From assembly GCF_037975245.1 (NCBI RefSeq), contig NC_092574.1:13047213-13111212 (forward strand): a DNA stretch of 64,000 nucleotides, written 5' to 3'. The number at the start of each line of letters is the position of its first letter. Position 1 is the stretch's first letter. Under the pieces are notes generated by a model. That model was not told where the DNA came from. It worked only from the letters and a program-made list of their open reading frames with translations, and searched no databases. The DNA is from Apostichopus japonicus. Lineage: Eukaryota > Echinodermata > Holothuroidea > Aspidochirotida > Stichopodidae. Shown one piece after another: positions 11,182-23,699 of this stretch. Made by a program: the position numbers and the translations under genes.

Positions 11182-12373
11182 AGGGAAGGCTGTACGTGAA
11201 TGACTAACTAAGTACTTCTACTACTGTACCTATCATAGAAAACAACTTAACAATAAAAAGATCGTAAACTCTCGTTAACAGCAAAACATGTTGTCACAAA
11301 ATGATCCCTGATATTGTTTTAAGTCACCTGGAATTATAAGTAGCTATGTACAACTACATGGCTCTATGAGGTGCAATTATTCTCAAGTACCAGCAGTAGG
11401 TCTAACTGTAATAGCAATAAGTATAAAGTGTATGCAGTATAAAGCAAGCTAGTTTTATTTCTGTGTTACGTATCTTGCTCTACCTAACTACATATTAAGC
11501 ATAGGGAATTGGGCCTAGACTTCAGTCATGGATCTAATACCGGTCTTGAACACTTGTAACAAAGTGACATTGAAATGGATCCCGATCCCAGGATGGAGGA
11601 AATTTTCACCCAGTCCAGCTTTAATAAAACTCATAATAAGCCATGATCTTAACTTATACATAGTTCAAAGGCAGTCTACTAGTACTACTAATAATTTTTG
11701 TATAATAATAATAAATTGTATCTGATGCAGTCCAAATCTTTTCAAGAACAGGCCCCTTAGAATTATTACACAAGGACAAGAAGGCGTAGGCTAAGAACTG
11801 AAGGTTATAAGCCTTAGTCCATTATTAAAATTGGACTAAACTATGCAGGTATTCTAGTATTACTAAAACTAGGCTAGGGCCTACCTGTAGTAAAAACTTG
11901 TCGTAGTAGGCCTATATTACTTTAGTAAATACAAAAGTACTACAGTAGGCCTATTGGCTAGCCTAGGCTTGTACTAGTAATATTACTGTCCGCTATGCCC
12001 TCGAATTTTTAAATTTTAACTATTTAGTAGCCATAAGTAGTACCGTGACTTATCAACTCCCTGATTTTTCCATATTAACGCAAAAAATGAAGGGAATCTA
12101 TGCCGAATAGAAAGATTACGAAAAATACGAGACGTTGCAAATCTAGCACTAGCTACATCATAGTCGACATATAGCGCTAGGCTGCACGTTATAGGATACG
12201 GTGCTTTCGTGTATAAGTGTATTATGTACGTTAGGATACATGTATTAGGGGCAACCAAAACCACATAGGAGCACCATTTTCGTTGACCAAAAAATCACAC
12301 TTTTCGGGGGAGTTACAACTTTTCTGAAAAATATGAGTAAGATTCAAGCTTATATATTACAAAAATGCTATTT

Positions 12374-12431
12374 TTACGGTTAAAAGTTGTCTAAGACGCG
12401 AAAGTCACATAACGATAGACGTCGACTCGAT
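12374..12431. repeat. Dispersed ~50-bp repeat, copy 2
   Basis: Same-orientation partner of 8403-8459. It begins just inside the putative intron after the donor at 12440, a position comparable to that of copy 1. Confidence 0.7.
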
Positions 12432-12440
12432 TTGACTTAC

Positions 12441-12710
12441 CTTTATGTTTTTGCGTTGGTCGTCGATAAGAAAATGCACTGTTCTATTGGTAAAATCTTC
12501 GTTTCTTTCCGGAAATGATCGTATTTGAGTCTCTAAAGTATCCTTTATCGAGCTACGATACTCGTAAACCCGAATGACATTGGGATGTTTGCGAATTTTA
12601 CCGATTACATCCATACATGGAAGTAGCGAACCGAAGTCCGTAGAACCGGATTTGCGCGAAACAATTACTTCCGTGTCAAGTAGCTGTGCTCGAAAATTTG
12701 CTAGTAACGG
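12441..12710 (-). CDS. Candidate coding exon ending in a consensus donor
   Basis: The minus strand is open for 90 codons from the stop at 12711-12713 down to 12441, where the sequence reads AACATAAAG followed by a perfect GTAAGT donor. An in-frame ATG at 12614 would give MDVIGKIRKHPNVIRVYEYR and onward. The segment has more CpG than its surroundings. No domain is recognised. It could be a 5' coding exon with the next exon somewhere to the left, or a chance open frame in a CpG-rich patch; the nearby repeats shared with 8.0-8.5 kb argue for caution. Confidence 0.25.
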
Positions 12711-12721
12711 TCATATATTGA

Positions 12722-12745
12722 GGTCAGACTTCCAACTGCATGGTG
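12722..12745 (+). repeat. 24-bp repeat, copy 2 of an exact inverted pair
   Basis: Exact reverse complement of 8028-8051, 4.7 kb away. Together the copies bracket the copia fragment and both CpG-rich patches. They could be the termini of an older transposon, but I see no target-site duplication or transposase. Confidence 0.85.
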
Positions 12746-14160
12746 AGTAAAAGCAGCAAGGATTACCCTATCCTCAAGTAAAACAGCAAATCACAGACAT
12801 TGTAGTACCATCATCCCTAAAACCACAAAGCCCTTATCAGCCCCGAAAAAAAAAACAGTCAGTCTGTATGTCCAGAATCAAAACTTCACTTCCAAAAGGT
12901 ATACTCTAGTAGTGGAGAGGGTACAGTATACCCACATTGTATGATGATGTACCTTCACAGAGGCCTGATATACATCTGACGACTTAGGTCAGGATGGGAC
13001 TCTTTTCACATCAAACCCGGCTTGTCACAGCGTGTGTCTGGCCAGTTAGACAGGATTTTTTCATCAAGGGTGGGAGGAGGGCAATTTACAACCAACAAGA
13101 AGCCCTGAGGATGAGAACTAAGCTTGGGTTACATATTTGTCATGAACTGAATTGACCCATACACCCCCTTAATACTACATCTACTATTATAGCTAGTTAT
13201 AGCTCTACTATGCTATTACCATATGGTGTGCCTGTAAGGGAATCTATTGGAGAAAATAGAAATATAAAAAAAATAAAAAAATAAAAGTTTTTTGTTGTTG
13301 TAATATTGCACAAGAATCCAGGCCACCAAATGTAAATATGGGTTGTAAACAAGTTAAACTTGAAAGATACTGGTAGAAAACAAACCCAGATAAATTGATT
13401 AAACGCTACGACACAACAGCGTCTGCAATTATGTCGGTATTGATCGGTTTAATGTGTCTATTAAACCAGTGTATTAAAAACCTTTGCCAGGTGGAAAACC
13501 ATACGGCACTAAATAGTTATTCGTTTCAAAATGGATTTGAAAGTCTTGTGTGAACTGAAAATGATCAGCTGGCCTTCAACAACCGATTTTTCACCTGACA
13601 CCTTTGCACATGATAAATATACCTCTCCTTCCACATTTGTAGGCCATTTGAATAATGTTTATTCAAAAGAAATGTATACCAACAAAATTCCACAACCATT
13701 AATAAATAAATAAATGTTAGTCAAATAAAAATTACTTAGCTTCTTCAATTACCTGCCCAGTGGTAAAATATGGTCACTTATATACAGTAAAAAATGCTTT
13801 TGCAAGTATTTCTTTAAACTTAACTTTACTCACAGCCAAAAAAGTGTTTTTAACATATGCTTGTTACATGTTGACATCTATTGGGTTACAGCAGAAGTTT
13901 GCTTGATATGGAAAGCCGGAACATCCTGAAACCAGCAGGGATGACTTGTAAATTTCCGAAATCACAAAATACCTGAGACTTGAAACAATTATTGCCAATA
14001 GCAAAAGATACACTCAGGTGTATAACAATAAGTATGAAACACTTTTTTCCTACTGCTTTGCTACAGCGCAGAGCTTGAAACAGATAAAGGTCAAACACTT
14101 TTATGTCCCTGTAGCGGGGGCCTGTGTTTACTATGTACAATGCAATGCAACCAAATCTCT
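12746..14160. other. Non-coding stretch
   Basis: No supported gene. Open frames at 13531-13713 and 13886-14140 lack recognisable motifs and have no splice or polyadenylation context. Confidence 0.5.
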
Positions 14161-14169
14161 TTATGAAGG

Positions 14170-14270
14170 GAAAAAAAAGGAAGAACGTATTCAGTAATAG
14201 CCTGCGTTTGAACTCACAACGTGAACCTCGTTGATTTTAAGGTCAACCGGGTATTGAATTATGCAATTTG
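14170..14270 (-). mobile_element. Degenerate tRNA-Leu-like SINE fragment (possible)
   Basis: On the minus strand GGTTGACCTTAAAATCAAC resembles a Leu(UAA) anticodon arm with one extra base, followed by GTTGTGAGTTCAAACGC, close to a Pol III B box, and then a T-rich end. No A box is visible, so only the 3' half of a tRNA-like head would remain. It is weak, and a chance resemblance is possible. Confidence 0.35.
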
Positions 14271-15005
14271 TTTTTGTCTTACAATATTGACATACTAACA
14301 TACAAGTGTGCACATATGCACATGTAATTTCTATATTGCTTTACAGCACCTCTAACTAGACATCACATTCAAAGTACTTAGTACTATAATGGACCTCTTT
14401 TCATTTTTCAAAGATTTAAGTTGAACCCACATAAATGCCACTTCTCAGAAGTGTAAAAGGAAACAACTTGTGAGCTAGCAAAGAATCCCATTTAGAGTGA
14501 ATGAAAAACATTTCCTGAATTGATTAGCTATTACACAGCTACCCTAAGATATAACAAATGAAGCATAACTGACAACTTTAACAAACTTAAACACCCACAT
14601 AGCCTCCCTTTAACACCTCTTCTCTTTAAAACAGATTATAGTGGAAGAGTGTACAGTTAACATGGGAAGACAGATGATTCATGTGTATATTGAATCATTC
14701 ATATACCTAACATACCTCATATCACTACAATAAAATTATCATGTTTTGTCTCAAAGCATTGACACAGATTCCTTCACTTTCACCTCCACATACAAAGAAG
14801 GATAAAATACAATCAACAAGAAAGAGAAGACAGGAAGGGATATATGGGATGGGGGAGGAGGGGGGTTGGGGGTGGGTAGGAAGGTAGGTACAAAATGGTA
14901 GTATCAAGCATCACGTAGAGGATCTCCTTAGTTTGGGAATACTATTTAAGCAAGAGAAAATAACTCCAGAAAATTATTCCAGAACTTTCATAATACTGTA
15001 CTTAC
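14271..15005. other. Non-coding stretch
   Basis: A G-rich tract lies at about 14850-14885. Nothing else is recognisable. Confidence 0.5.
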
Positions 15006-15497
15006 TGATGACAACAAAGGGCCTCTTGTAGAGACGGAAAATACAGTGCTTTTGAATATTCAGTAGGGTGAACGGATGGTACACCCTGTTCTGAAACTCT
15101 CCTTCTGGATGCTCCATGTAACCTTCTTGCCTTGCCAACAGGGCAGCAACCTTTACCCCAATACAAAAGTATGGTACTTAAGAGGATATTTGCAGATGCT
15201 AAATTGGCTTGTATGAAGGATTGAGCTGTTGACAAACCCACTTTAAAGATAGAGCCGAATAAATACGAGTCCAGTGGTTCCTTACTGCCGACTTTGCTCT
15301 TAGAATCGAGAATCAATATTGGACTGCTGTAAAACCAATGACTGAGCCGTCTTTAATATCTTTGTCAACATAACGGGGCCCGGCGGCGAGAGTTCCATCT
15401 CCTCCGTGCACCTCTTGACAGTGCTGAATTCCAACTGCACCGTGAACAAACTCCCCATCCAACTGGCTCAATGCTTTACATATATAGCCTCCAAAAA
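15006..15497 (-). CDS. GC-rich coding-like segment, unrecognised, possibly broken
   Basis: The minus strand from 15497 reads a peptide containing ALSQLDGEFVHGAVG, HCQEVHGGDGTLAAGP and YVDKDIKDGSVIGFTAVQY, then a TGA at 15313-15315. The GC content of 15360-15470 is far above the window average. After roughly 140 bases with stops, the same register opens again with VAALLARQEGYMEHPEGEF and continues to a consensus GTAAGT donor at 15005-15000. An overlapping frame (from 15316) is open for 104 codons. Readings: one exon with a frameshift, two exons around a short intron without a clear GT donor, or a pseudogene. I do not recognise the family. A (GAGT)n run lies just upstream at 15552-15580. Confidence 0.35.
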
Positions 15498-15551
15498 AAG
15501 AAGTTTTCCGATTAATCACAAGTTTAATCAGAATATAAAACAGAGACTACG

Positions 15552-15580
15552 AGAGCGAGAGAGTGAGTGAGTGAGTGAGA
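15552..15580. repeat. (GAGT)n microsatellite
   Basis: GCGAGAGAGTGAGTGAGTGA and onward, about five clean units. Confidence 0.8.
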
Positions 15581-16727
15581 CGAAGCAAAGAATACGTTGA
15601 AAAGAAGGTCGGAGGGGGAGAGTCTTACTAGATGAATAAAATCATCCTCCTACTTTGGTACCTGGTCTTCTTACATAAACTAAACCACATCCTACCGAAG
15701 TCTGTCCTAAACTGTTCTGTCTCACACTGTACAAAGGCCTATTTGGGCCGGTAGAAGATGGTTAAAAATCAAAGAGGGGTAAAAATCAAAGCTTTTTTAT
15801 AATCAACCACTGAAGCAGAGTGAAACTTCCATTCCCAAATGGAACAAAATCACGAAATAGAAAGTCCTTAAAAGCACCCAAATTGCCTCCATGGTAATTT
15901 TCTGGAATGCTTGAGCTCTAGAAATTGAATGATAGCAACAGAATGAGAGCATGCATTGAGGTCATACACTTAGATAACATTAGTGGAGATTATAATATAT
16001 AAGTTAACTATTGGGGCTGTTTCCCCTACTAAAGACCAATTTGTCTTGGGATTGAACAAACAGATATTCAATTAAATTTTGCAATCAGGGATCTAGGGAT
16101 AGCACTATCAGAGATGTAAACAACTGATCATTTGAGGGGCATCTGTATATTTGGAGGGATTTGTGATTGCTAATAATGCTAAACCTGTCCATATGTAGAT
16201 AAAAATGTTATACCATCAAGTTCTTCAGAAGTTAGTACCAAAGTCTTTGTTATAAAGGGGTGGTCCAGAAGTAAAACAAGACCAAAGTCAGTGAGGGTAG
16301 ATAGTAGGGGTCTTGTGATTCATTCATCAATTTACCCAAACAGTGCCCAGTCCATGCAAACACAAGCAAGTTCAACGAATGCTTTTGTCTGACAACATAC
16401 CAAACGTACTGATGAAAACACATCCTTTCGTGGAACTTGATACGAAATATCAACTTCAAACAAATGCATGTAGACAAGGTCATTTGATAACAAAAGGGCA
16501 AGCAGACATGGTGATTGAAAGGGTGGAACTGCACAACAGGAAGATATATAACGGCTGAAATGATTCAGAAACCTATGAATAGTTTTTCCTCTCAATGTGG
16601 ATGCCATATATATCCCTACATATAGATAGATATCTATATCGATCTGCAGCTTAAAGAGTGACGACGATCAGGATGACAGGAGTGACGCCTGAGGCCCGTG
16701 ATCAACCGAGGGTATTGGTCCGCAAGG

Positions 16728-16929
16728 ATGGCCCTGAGAGGGGATCATCCTCCAGCCGACACACCTTCCTCTCAATCAAATATCAAAGCATCAGAATGGG
16801 AAAGCCTACAGAGATTCATCGGGAGTGAAGTGTCCAAATCGACCAGAGAATGGTTGAAAAGAGAGACTGAATATGACAATTCTTCCGCTTTTATGCACAC
16901 TGTTATTGTAGTGAGATGGCATTGGGCAG
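16728..16929 (+). CDS. Candidate first coding exon, plus strand
   Basis: An ATG at 16728 in good context (GCAAGGATGGCC) opens 67 codons (MALRGDHPPADTPSSQSNIK at the start) and runs to GGGCAG followed by a GTAAGG donor at 16930. The local sequence is GC- and CpG-richer than average, and a TATATAT stretch with a palindromic ATAGATATCTAT lies 60-120 bp upstream. If unspliced, the frame stops at 16997. No domain is recognised and no downstream exon was found, so function is unknown and chance is not excluded. Confidence 0.25.
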
Positions 16930-16999
16930 GTAAGGTGAGAGTCCTGGATACTGGAACAATGTCAACGTTGAGGGGGAGAACACTAAACCCTGTTTGAAT

Positions 17000-19037
17000 C
17001 CGTCACGGAAATAGGCAGCCACAATATGACTCCCTGGGTGCCTTTGTACCGACGGTAACAAGGTGGATTAGTCACAGTAGTGAGCTAAACCTTTCCCAAC
17101 GTGATTTGATGAAAGGAGAGAGAGTCCTTGAATCTTTGTACCAGTGCTAAAACTGAAGATGCCTCCATGCACATATGTATATGTATATAAATCTGCAAAA
17201 GGAAATAAATTATCTAACACCACATAGTCAAATGCTGTACAAAGGGCATGTATACAGTACAACTATACATTTTGCATACAGATATTAAGAATGCAAGTTT
17301 TCCCAGTCAAAACCTCCAAACTGATTAGCAAAATGGAAAACCAAATACTCGAGGTAAGCAATGCTGAACTATGAAATCTCTGTTTCTCTTCCACTGTCTA
17401 TTGAGAAACATAAACAATGTTGTCTAACCTTCTAGGAGGAACCAAAATGTCTGATTAGATATTAACACCTATGATGTCTCTCTTCCCCCTGTCACCTCTC
17501 CTCCCCTACAGCACCTGCTCCCTTTTCTTGCCCCTCCCCTCTCTTCCCCCCATTCAGTTTATTGCAGGCAAAATTTACTATATGGCAAGATACAATTTAT
17601 CACAAATACTAGCCACAAATTGAGCTGCAGGTGACGTATGTCCATAGCTCAGATAATCAATAGAGCCTGGGACTTGCAATCATACAGACACTTTATATAT
17701 ATATTTCAAATTGATTTCTGGCTATTTTACGTTTCTGTTCCCTATTCAACAAAAGTTTGACTATTTTTAAGACATTACCAGGGCATTCTGAACATTGTTA
17801 AAGGAATTATCTGTTCAAACATCTGTTTACCTAGGATACCACCTTCTGTTGCCCAAATTGCCATTCATGTTACTTCTGCTATTGCGATTTATGACCCCAT
17901 TCTATCGTACAACTTTGATGGGCAAAATTCCCCCAAACTTACATCTCTAGTGAATGCACTTTTCATCTTACCACCGGAGACCCTGACAATGTTGTAACAT
18001 ACAGTAGATTATTCACTTTACCATGACCATTGTGTGTAACATCACTATGACTGTCAAACAATGAAGCCATTATTATTCAGCTATTAATGATTATGAGAAG
18101 ATTAAGTGCACTGTTTAATATATTGCATCCTATCCAGGGGTATTTTCCCTTACCAATTGGCAAGTGTGCAAACAATTTCCTGTTTGCTGTACAAAAAGAA
18201 AGTGTTTACGGCATAATGGCTTCATTCATTAGAAGTTCATTTTCTATAGACTGGCTGAGGAGTTGCACACACATCTTCAATTCAATTTTCGTTTCAGCGA
18301 TGACTGTTGAGTAATTTATTAAACTGCTAGTAGCAGTATCATTATTGATACACTTGATACAGAACATAGTCATTGTCATGAGATTACACTTTAACTCAAT
18401 ATGATACGAAAGGAACATAAATTGCAAAATCAACAACATTAAATACACAACTGGGAAGTGAGGTCATTTATACACACAAACTTAGAAAGAGTAGAGAATA
18501 CTATAGACTATAATGGAAATCAAACCCAGGGACATATCATCATCATGCACATTATAAGTCAGCTATCCAGCCCTTGCTTGTTTGGTGATATGTACATATT
18601 TAACCCAGTTTATTGCTGGTGGATCCCAGCCAGAAGTCACAGTATCATGCAAACTGTGAAACAAGGATTCACTGCTAGCCCTGCACAAGCAACAAAGGGG
18701 TAGAGAAAGGCTTTTAAAAACCTCAATCTGTTTTTTAATCTTCATTAAGAAAATAACAAGTGAGAAATTAAGAATGATTGCTAAACTTTCTTCTAGCAAG
18801 GCTACAACTTGCTCATGAGATAACAAAGATACATAATCACTCTCACTTTTTCTCACATCAACTCCCTCACCCCTACTTCTCCCCACCTCTACTTTCTCCC
18901 CCCTCCCTCCTCCCTCAACACACACACTGTCTATTTCCCAATAAATCAGCACTTTCAAACAATGCAACTTCCTTAATGTGCAATTCCAATATATGGGCCC
19001 ATTTATGCCCATATCCAAAAGACATTTCTTCCCCCTT
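17000..19037. other. Non-coding stretch
   Basis: Pyrimidine-rich patches at 17475-17550 and 18840-18915. Open frames of 64-151 codons here are AT-rich and motif-free. Confidence 0.5.
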
Positions 19038-19043
19038 TTTATT
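19038..19043 (-). terminator. Candidate polyadenylation signal AATAAA
   Basis: Plus-strand TTTATT is AATAAA on the minus strand, about 135 bases after the stop at 19178. It fits as the 3' end of the candidate terminal exon 19178-19303. Confidence 0.25.
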
Positions 19044-19177
19044 CCTCACAGAACATTTCTTCACCTTCTCCACAAAACAGAGCTGATCCAGTTTTTTGTA
19101 AATCATGAACATCTTCAGCTGAAACAAAGTTTCTCATTATTGCATAGTTGCTTTAGGTCAAATACATCACATTTCAA

Positions 19178-19303
19178 TTATCTTGGGAGTATTTTTAGAT
19201 CGTTGCAATAGACTTGGGAGCCAGTGGCTTTCTTTCGTAAGGCTTCGATGTTAGCTAACAGTTTACTGGACACTGAAAGTGGAGGAAGTTTTGGTGGTTT
19301 TCT
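19178..19303 (-). CDS. Candidate terminal coding exon
   Basis: On the minus strand a TTGTATTACAG acceptor is followed by 41 codons (starting RKPPKLPPLSVSSKLL) and a TAA at 19180-19178. In phase 0 it joins without a frame break to the candidate exon 20287-20480. A possible AATAAA follows. The peptide is basic and Pro/Lys-rich with no domain I recognise. The intron would be about 980 bp. Confidence 0.25.
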   Translation of the reverse strand, partial: RKPPKLPPLSVSSKLLANIEALRKKATGSQVYCNDLKILPR

Positions 19304-20286
19304 CTGTAATACAAGTTCTAATAAATTTTCATGAGCATTAATAAACTAGGCATATTTACTGAGAACCTGTTTCTCAACTACAGTATTACATTTGGTCATT
19401 GGTCAAACTTTGAAATTTCCTTTTACAGAAATCATTATCCCAGCATAATTTACAGATGCAAAACTGTTGAATTTAACACAGCAAAGGATAATCTATATTC
19501 TGTCAACTTCTGTACATACAACATGGTTTAGAATGCATGCATTCAGGAGGCAGGATTAAAAAGGGGCAAGTCAGAAATGACATCCAACTATTCTAACTTT
19601 AGATCGCACACCGTTTGCAATGTTGATCTCGTTGTATGAACTCTATTAAATATTATGTAATTCAAACTGTGACGACTTATGCAACCTAATACTGACTTTA
19701 TTTAGCACATATTTCAAAAACTATTCACTAGATGGGAGATTTCTATAGGGGTATAGATGGCAAAAAGTTTTACCTTCTTGAGAGTATTCTACGGGCCCCA
19801 AAACAAATCTGCCCTTTAAAACAGACATTCTCAGAAAGATTTCATTTGGAGATCAGCCTAGGGTGGTAGAACGAGTTTTCGCTTTTCTTCTTTCTTTCGT
19901 TTTCTGTCGAGAAGATCGTAGTATTAACCACTCAGGTGGATTAGATACTAGCCCACAATAAACAGTAGTGGCCTGTGGGCTCGACGTACCGTTACTTGCA
20001 AAAACATCTGAATAGGTGCTGGCATTGACAAAAGTGACTCAAGTCACTACATTGTTACAAGTGAATACAGACTCCGGGCCTAAAGGGAAATATCTTTCGT
20101 TTTGTTATTCTGTTTTGCTTGCACTTAACGGCACTCTCTCGAAGCATGTAATGACCATCGTAACAACTTTACCACAGACACACTGGCGGTCAGAGGTGTT
20201 TCTTAAAGTTAAGGATTGTACATGAAGCTCAAAATAGCAGCAAAAAAAAACAAAAACAGATTCTTTCAATCACTGAAGACTTTTAC

Positions 20287-20480
20287 AGAAAGGACACGGA
20301 ATATCTTCCCAAGTTTTGAAAACTGATGCAACTGTGAACGGATGGACATTTCAGACATACTCGAGCAGGAGTCAACTCCACAAACCAATTTAACAAACTG
20401 ATAGTATGATAACACTTCAAGAAAAGAAGCAAAAACACTGTTGTCACTGGAGTAATCAATCAGCACATTGTAGCTAACAG
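20287..20480 (-). CDS. Candidate penultimate coding exon
   Basis: A CCAACTTTTTGCAG acceptor at 20481 opens a frame reading VSYNVLIDYSSDNSVFASF and onward. Using a modest GTAAAA donor at 20286 it ends on a codon boundary and joins in frame to 19303. If not spliced there, the frame stops at 20266. No homology is recognised. The donor is sub-optimal. Confidence 0.22.
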
Positions 20481-20999
20481 CTGCAAAAAGTTGGCAATAT
20501 ATATATACGTATACATAGAAGGAAAAGATTGCTCAGTCTCTCCTCTGGAATTTAAAAAAAAATATCAACTTATTTTCTTAAATAAATCCTCTAAAATGAA
20601 AGACAAAGAGGCATGCTAGAGAGAGACGAGAGAACCTCAAACCTTCCCACTTCAAAATTTAATTCAAAATAGGAGTTTTGTCTTTATTTTGTTTTGCTTT
20701 GCCTGGAGAAAGAAGCAATTACTTTACCCGATCTCAAACAATGTTGAACTTCCCAAAACGTCCTGGATAGACTGCAGGGCTCTTTATTATCCTTAGCTTA
20801 TATATAAAGTTCTGATGTGGAGTCTTATCTTCAGAGTTCCCTTTCTGTCAAGAAGTAAACTTCTGTAAATGGGTCTTTCTTTTTGGATTATGGAATTTGT
20901 GTTGTGAGTGTGGGGGATGAAGGGAAGGACAGGAGGAGGAGGGGGGTGGGGGTAAGAGTAAAGAGAAAGAGAACCGACCATGTTGTCCTAGAATAAATA

Positions 21000-23360
21000 C
21001 CAATCAACTGGAATTTGATTTCACTCTCTCAACAATGGCAAACACTTCCTACTACAGCTAGAATGATTCTAGGGTTGATGGCTTAGATCATCAAAAATTT
21101 TAGCTCAGATGATGGGTTCATGTCTCATACAAGCCATGATACTAAAGAATATTTTGCTTTCCTACGGGAGAAACAAAACACTGTTAATCAAGATGTGTTT
21201 CTCCCAGAAGAGGTTTTAATCAACTCTAACAGCACAAGAGGTAAAGTCAATGACATTACCAATCCACCCAGGATTTTTTTTTTTTTTTGGGGGGGGGGAG
21301 AGGGCTGTCAAGCAACTTAACTGTACAAACCTTTAACAATTTTGATATCAGACTTTATTCTTTGGGTGGTCAGACTTCAGAGTCGGCTCTGGTTTTTCTA
21401 CTACAAAAGGCTTCAATCACTGCAGGCCGCAAAAAAGCTTTTTCTGCCGATGAATGGTCTTGTTTGAATATTGCTTCATCCCTTCTCTATTGTATGGTAT
21501 CTGCCCTCTTTCCTGATTTAGCCCGGATGAAAAGGGTATTATTTGAAATCATCTTCCTCTAAAGTATCACACGCCTGCATTAGAGTCAATCAACTTGGAG
21601 AACTACTGTACCATTAATCTCCTTTAAAAACCTGACAGGATATTTTGGCTAAGAATACAGATTTTGTGTACAAAGAACTGATCATTTACAACTCTTATGG
21701 GATACTCTCACATGACAGAACCACAGTCCAAGGGCAATGACCTCAACTGTATTCAACTGCTTCCTCAATGTATACCCTTCTGTACATCAGTGGAGTAAGG
21801 AAAGCCAAAGTGGCCAAAATAAGACAATGACAAATGACCAGTAAAATGACACACAGAATGATGCACTGGATATAAATGTTACATGTCACACATCTATATA
21901 CTCCTGTTGTAAGCAGTGATGGTGAAATAAACCCAATGATCACGATCATGATTAATGTCAAATGACATCACTATGTAACTAGTAATAAAAGCTGGGTGAT
22001 GTTCTATTCACAGTTAAGTAAATTGTCAGGATTTCAAACGATGAGGCAGAACATAAGAACGTCCGCTAAAACTGTTTCTCAATGATTGGAAGAAGTCCTG
22101 TGATGGTACTTGTGCATTGTCGAAATAGTTCATTCAAAAGAAAGAGGAAAGATGAATGGGTAATAGATGTGCAATGCTGGCAAATTTATACCAATTTGGC
22201 AGATACGGAAGTGCTTTTGGTGAGAGGAGACATGTAAGTTTACGAGTGTTCTATGTTCATGTACGAAGAGATATGGAGATGTATCTTCATCATAATGAAT
22301 GTATACCTGTATTAGACTTCATAACAGAAATGGAGAGTTGGCAAAATGGCTGATGGCGGTACTAAAAGTACAGAAATGTAAGCCTGTATTCGTTGGACTT
22401 TTGACTTATTGGGAAAGTGAAATAAGATGAGGCGACTATTGGAGGTAACAGAACTTGCCAAGTATACACCTGTACAGCGACACGCAACCATACTTGTAGT
22501 ATTAACAGTACCAGATTACCAGTTCCCTCTAGGAAGCCAGAAGTGCTGAGGTTGTGAGAAGACAGGTAAGCAAGGGAACACAGTAAATTGCAACACTTTA
22601 ACATACAAAGGCCAGCATAAAATATGAGAACACTTTTAAATTGAGAGTGACCTAAAAATAAGTGCATTGTTATTATACTATCACTACTAGCTTAGGAGTA
22701 GTTTCCATAAACCAAAATATTGCTGTAACAAAGCATTTAATTCCACAATATTTCCCCCCCCCCCCCCTTCTGCAGCTGTTTTCAACCAGAATCAGTTTTG
22801 ATTTCATTTCCTTTCTTTAACTTTTACAGGTAAATAACTTTATTTCCAAATGACTAACACCGATAAGCTTTCACAGCCAAAAGTCTGTAAATAATTTTTT
22901 TTTTCACTATATAGCGAAACCACCTATAATTGGGTAACCTTTATTTTATTATTATTATATTTTTTTTTGACATTTCTTTCAGGAGACCTCTTTTGACTTT
23001 CAGGAGGCCTCTTTTGAAGTTTGCAAGTCTGTGTTCAAGTTTAGGTCAACTTGTACACAGGTTAATCTGCACAACACTCCATCACACAAACAAAAGCTTT
23101 TCTCATGTGGTGACTAAGATCTTGTTTATTTAGGAAGGGTTTCCTATCTGGAGGTAACCATACACTGTGAACTCTATACACTTTTCAATAACTTTTAATT
23201 GCTGGTTTGAATTTATATCTGCCCTACAACAATTCCTCACTGCATATAGAGGTGAAAAAGAGGGGTAGAAAACAAATCCTTCTTGCCTTACCAACCAAGA
23301 ATGTTGTGGGTATTGGATGGAAGGCCTACTGAATAATTATCCCCATTACATCAAGTCAAC
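21000..23360. other. Non-coding stretch with homopolymer tracts
   Basis: A T17-G10 tract spans 21274-21298 and a C14 tract spans 22754-22767. At 21363-21480 both strands are open and the minus strand has AATAAA ten bases after a stop, but upstream stops and the lack of splice sites leave it unsupported. Confidence 0.45.
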
Positions 23361-23377
23361 CAGAGTTCTAGGAGACA

Positions 23378-23391
23378 GTTTCTATGGCAAC
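23378..23391. promoter_or_regulatory. RFX X-box-like site
   Basis: GTTTCTATGGCAAC fits the X-box pattern RYYNYY-AT-RRNRAC bound by RFX factors, which control many ciliary genes. It is an isolated site with no gene start seen next to it. Confidence 0.25.
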
Positions 23392-23699
23392 CAGTCATCT
23401 AGAATGGTCATTTGACCCACTTGACTTATTGATGCCTGTACTTTTCATTGAGAATCAGAGAAGTTCAAGAATGAAAAGTTTGGAATTCCAGAGTGGTGCT
23501 AATTGCAGCATGGATCAAATGATCTCAAAAGGGAGGCTGGGTGGAGACATGAGTGAAATGCCAGCAGAAAAAGAGGCTCTAAAAGTCACGTCAGTGACAG
23601 AAAACAGAAGCATTCATTTTGGTCACAAAAGATGGAAGAAAGGAAAAACGCAGAGGAGAAAAGATCGGACAGTATGCTGTGGTATCCTTTAAAAGAGCT

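Noticed and set aside
21287-21562. 91-codon plus frame and opposite 38-codon minus frame with AATAAA
   Set aside because: The plus frame starts in a poly-G tract; the minus frame has an upstream stop and no good acceptor.
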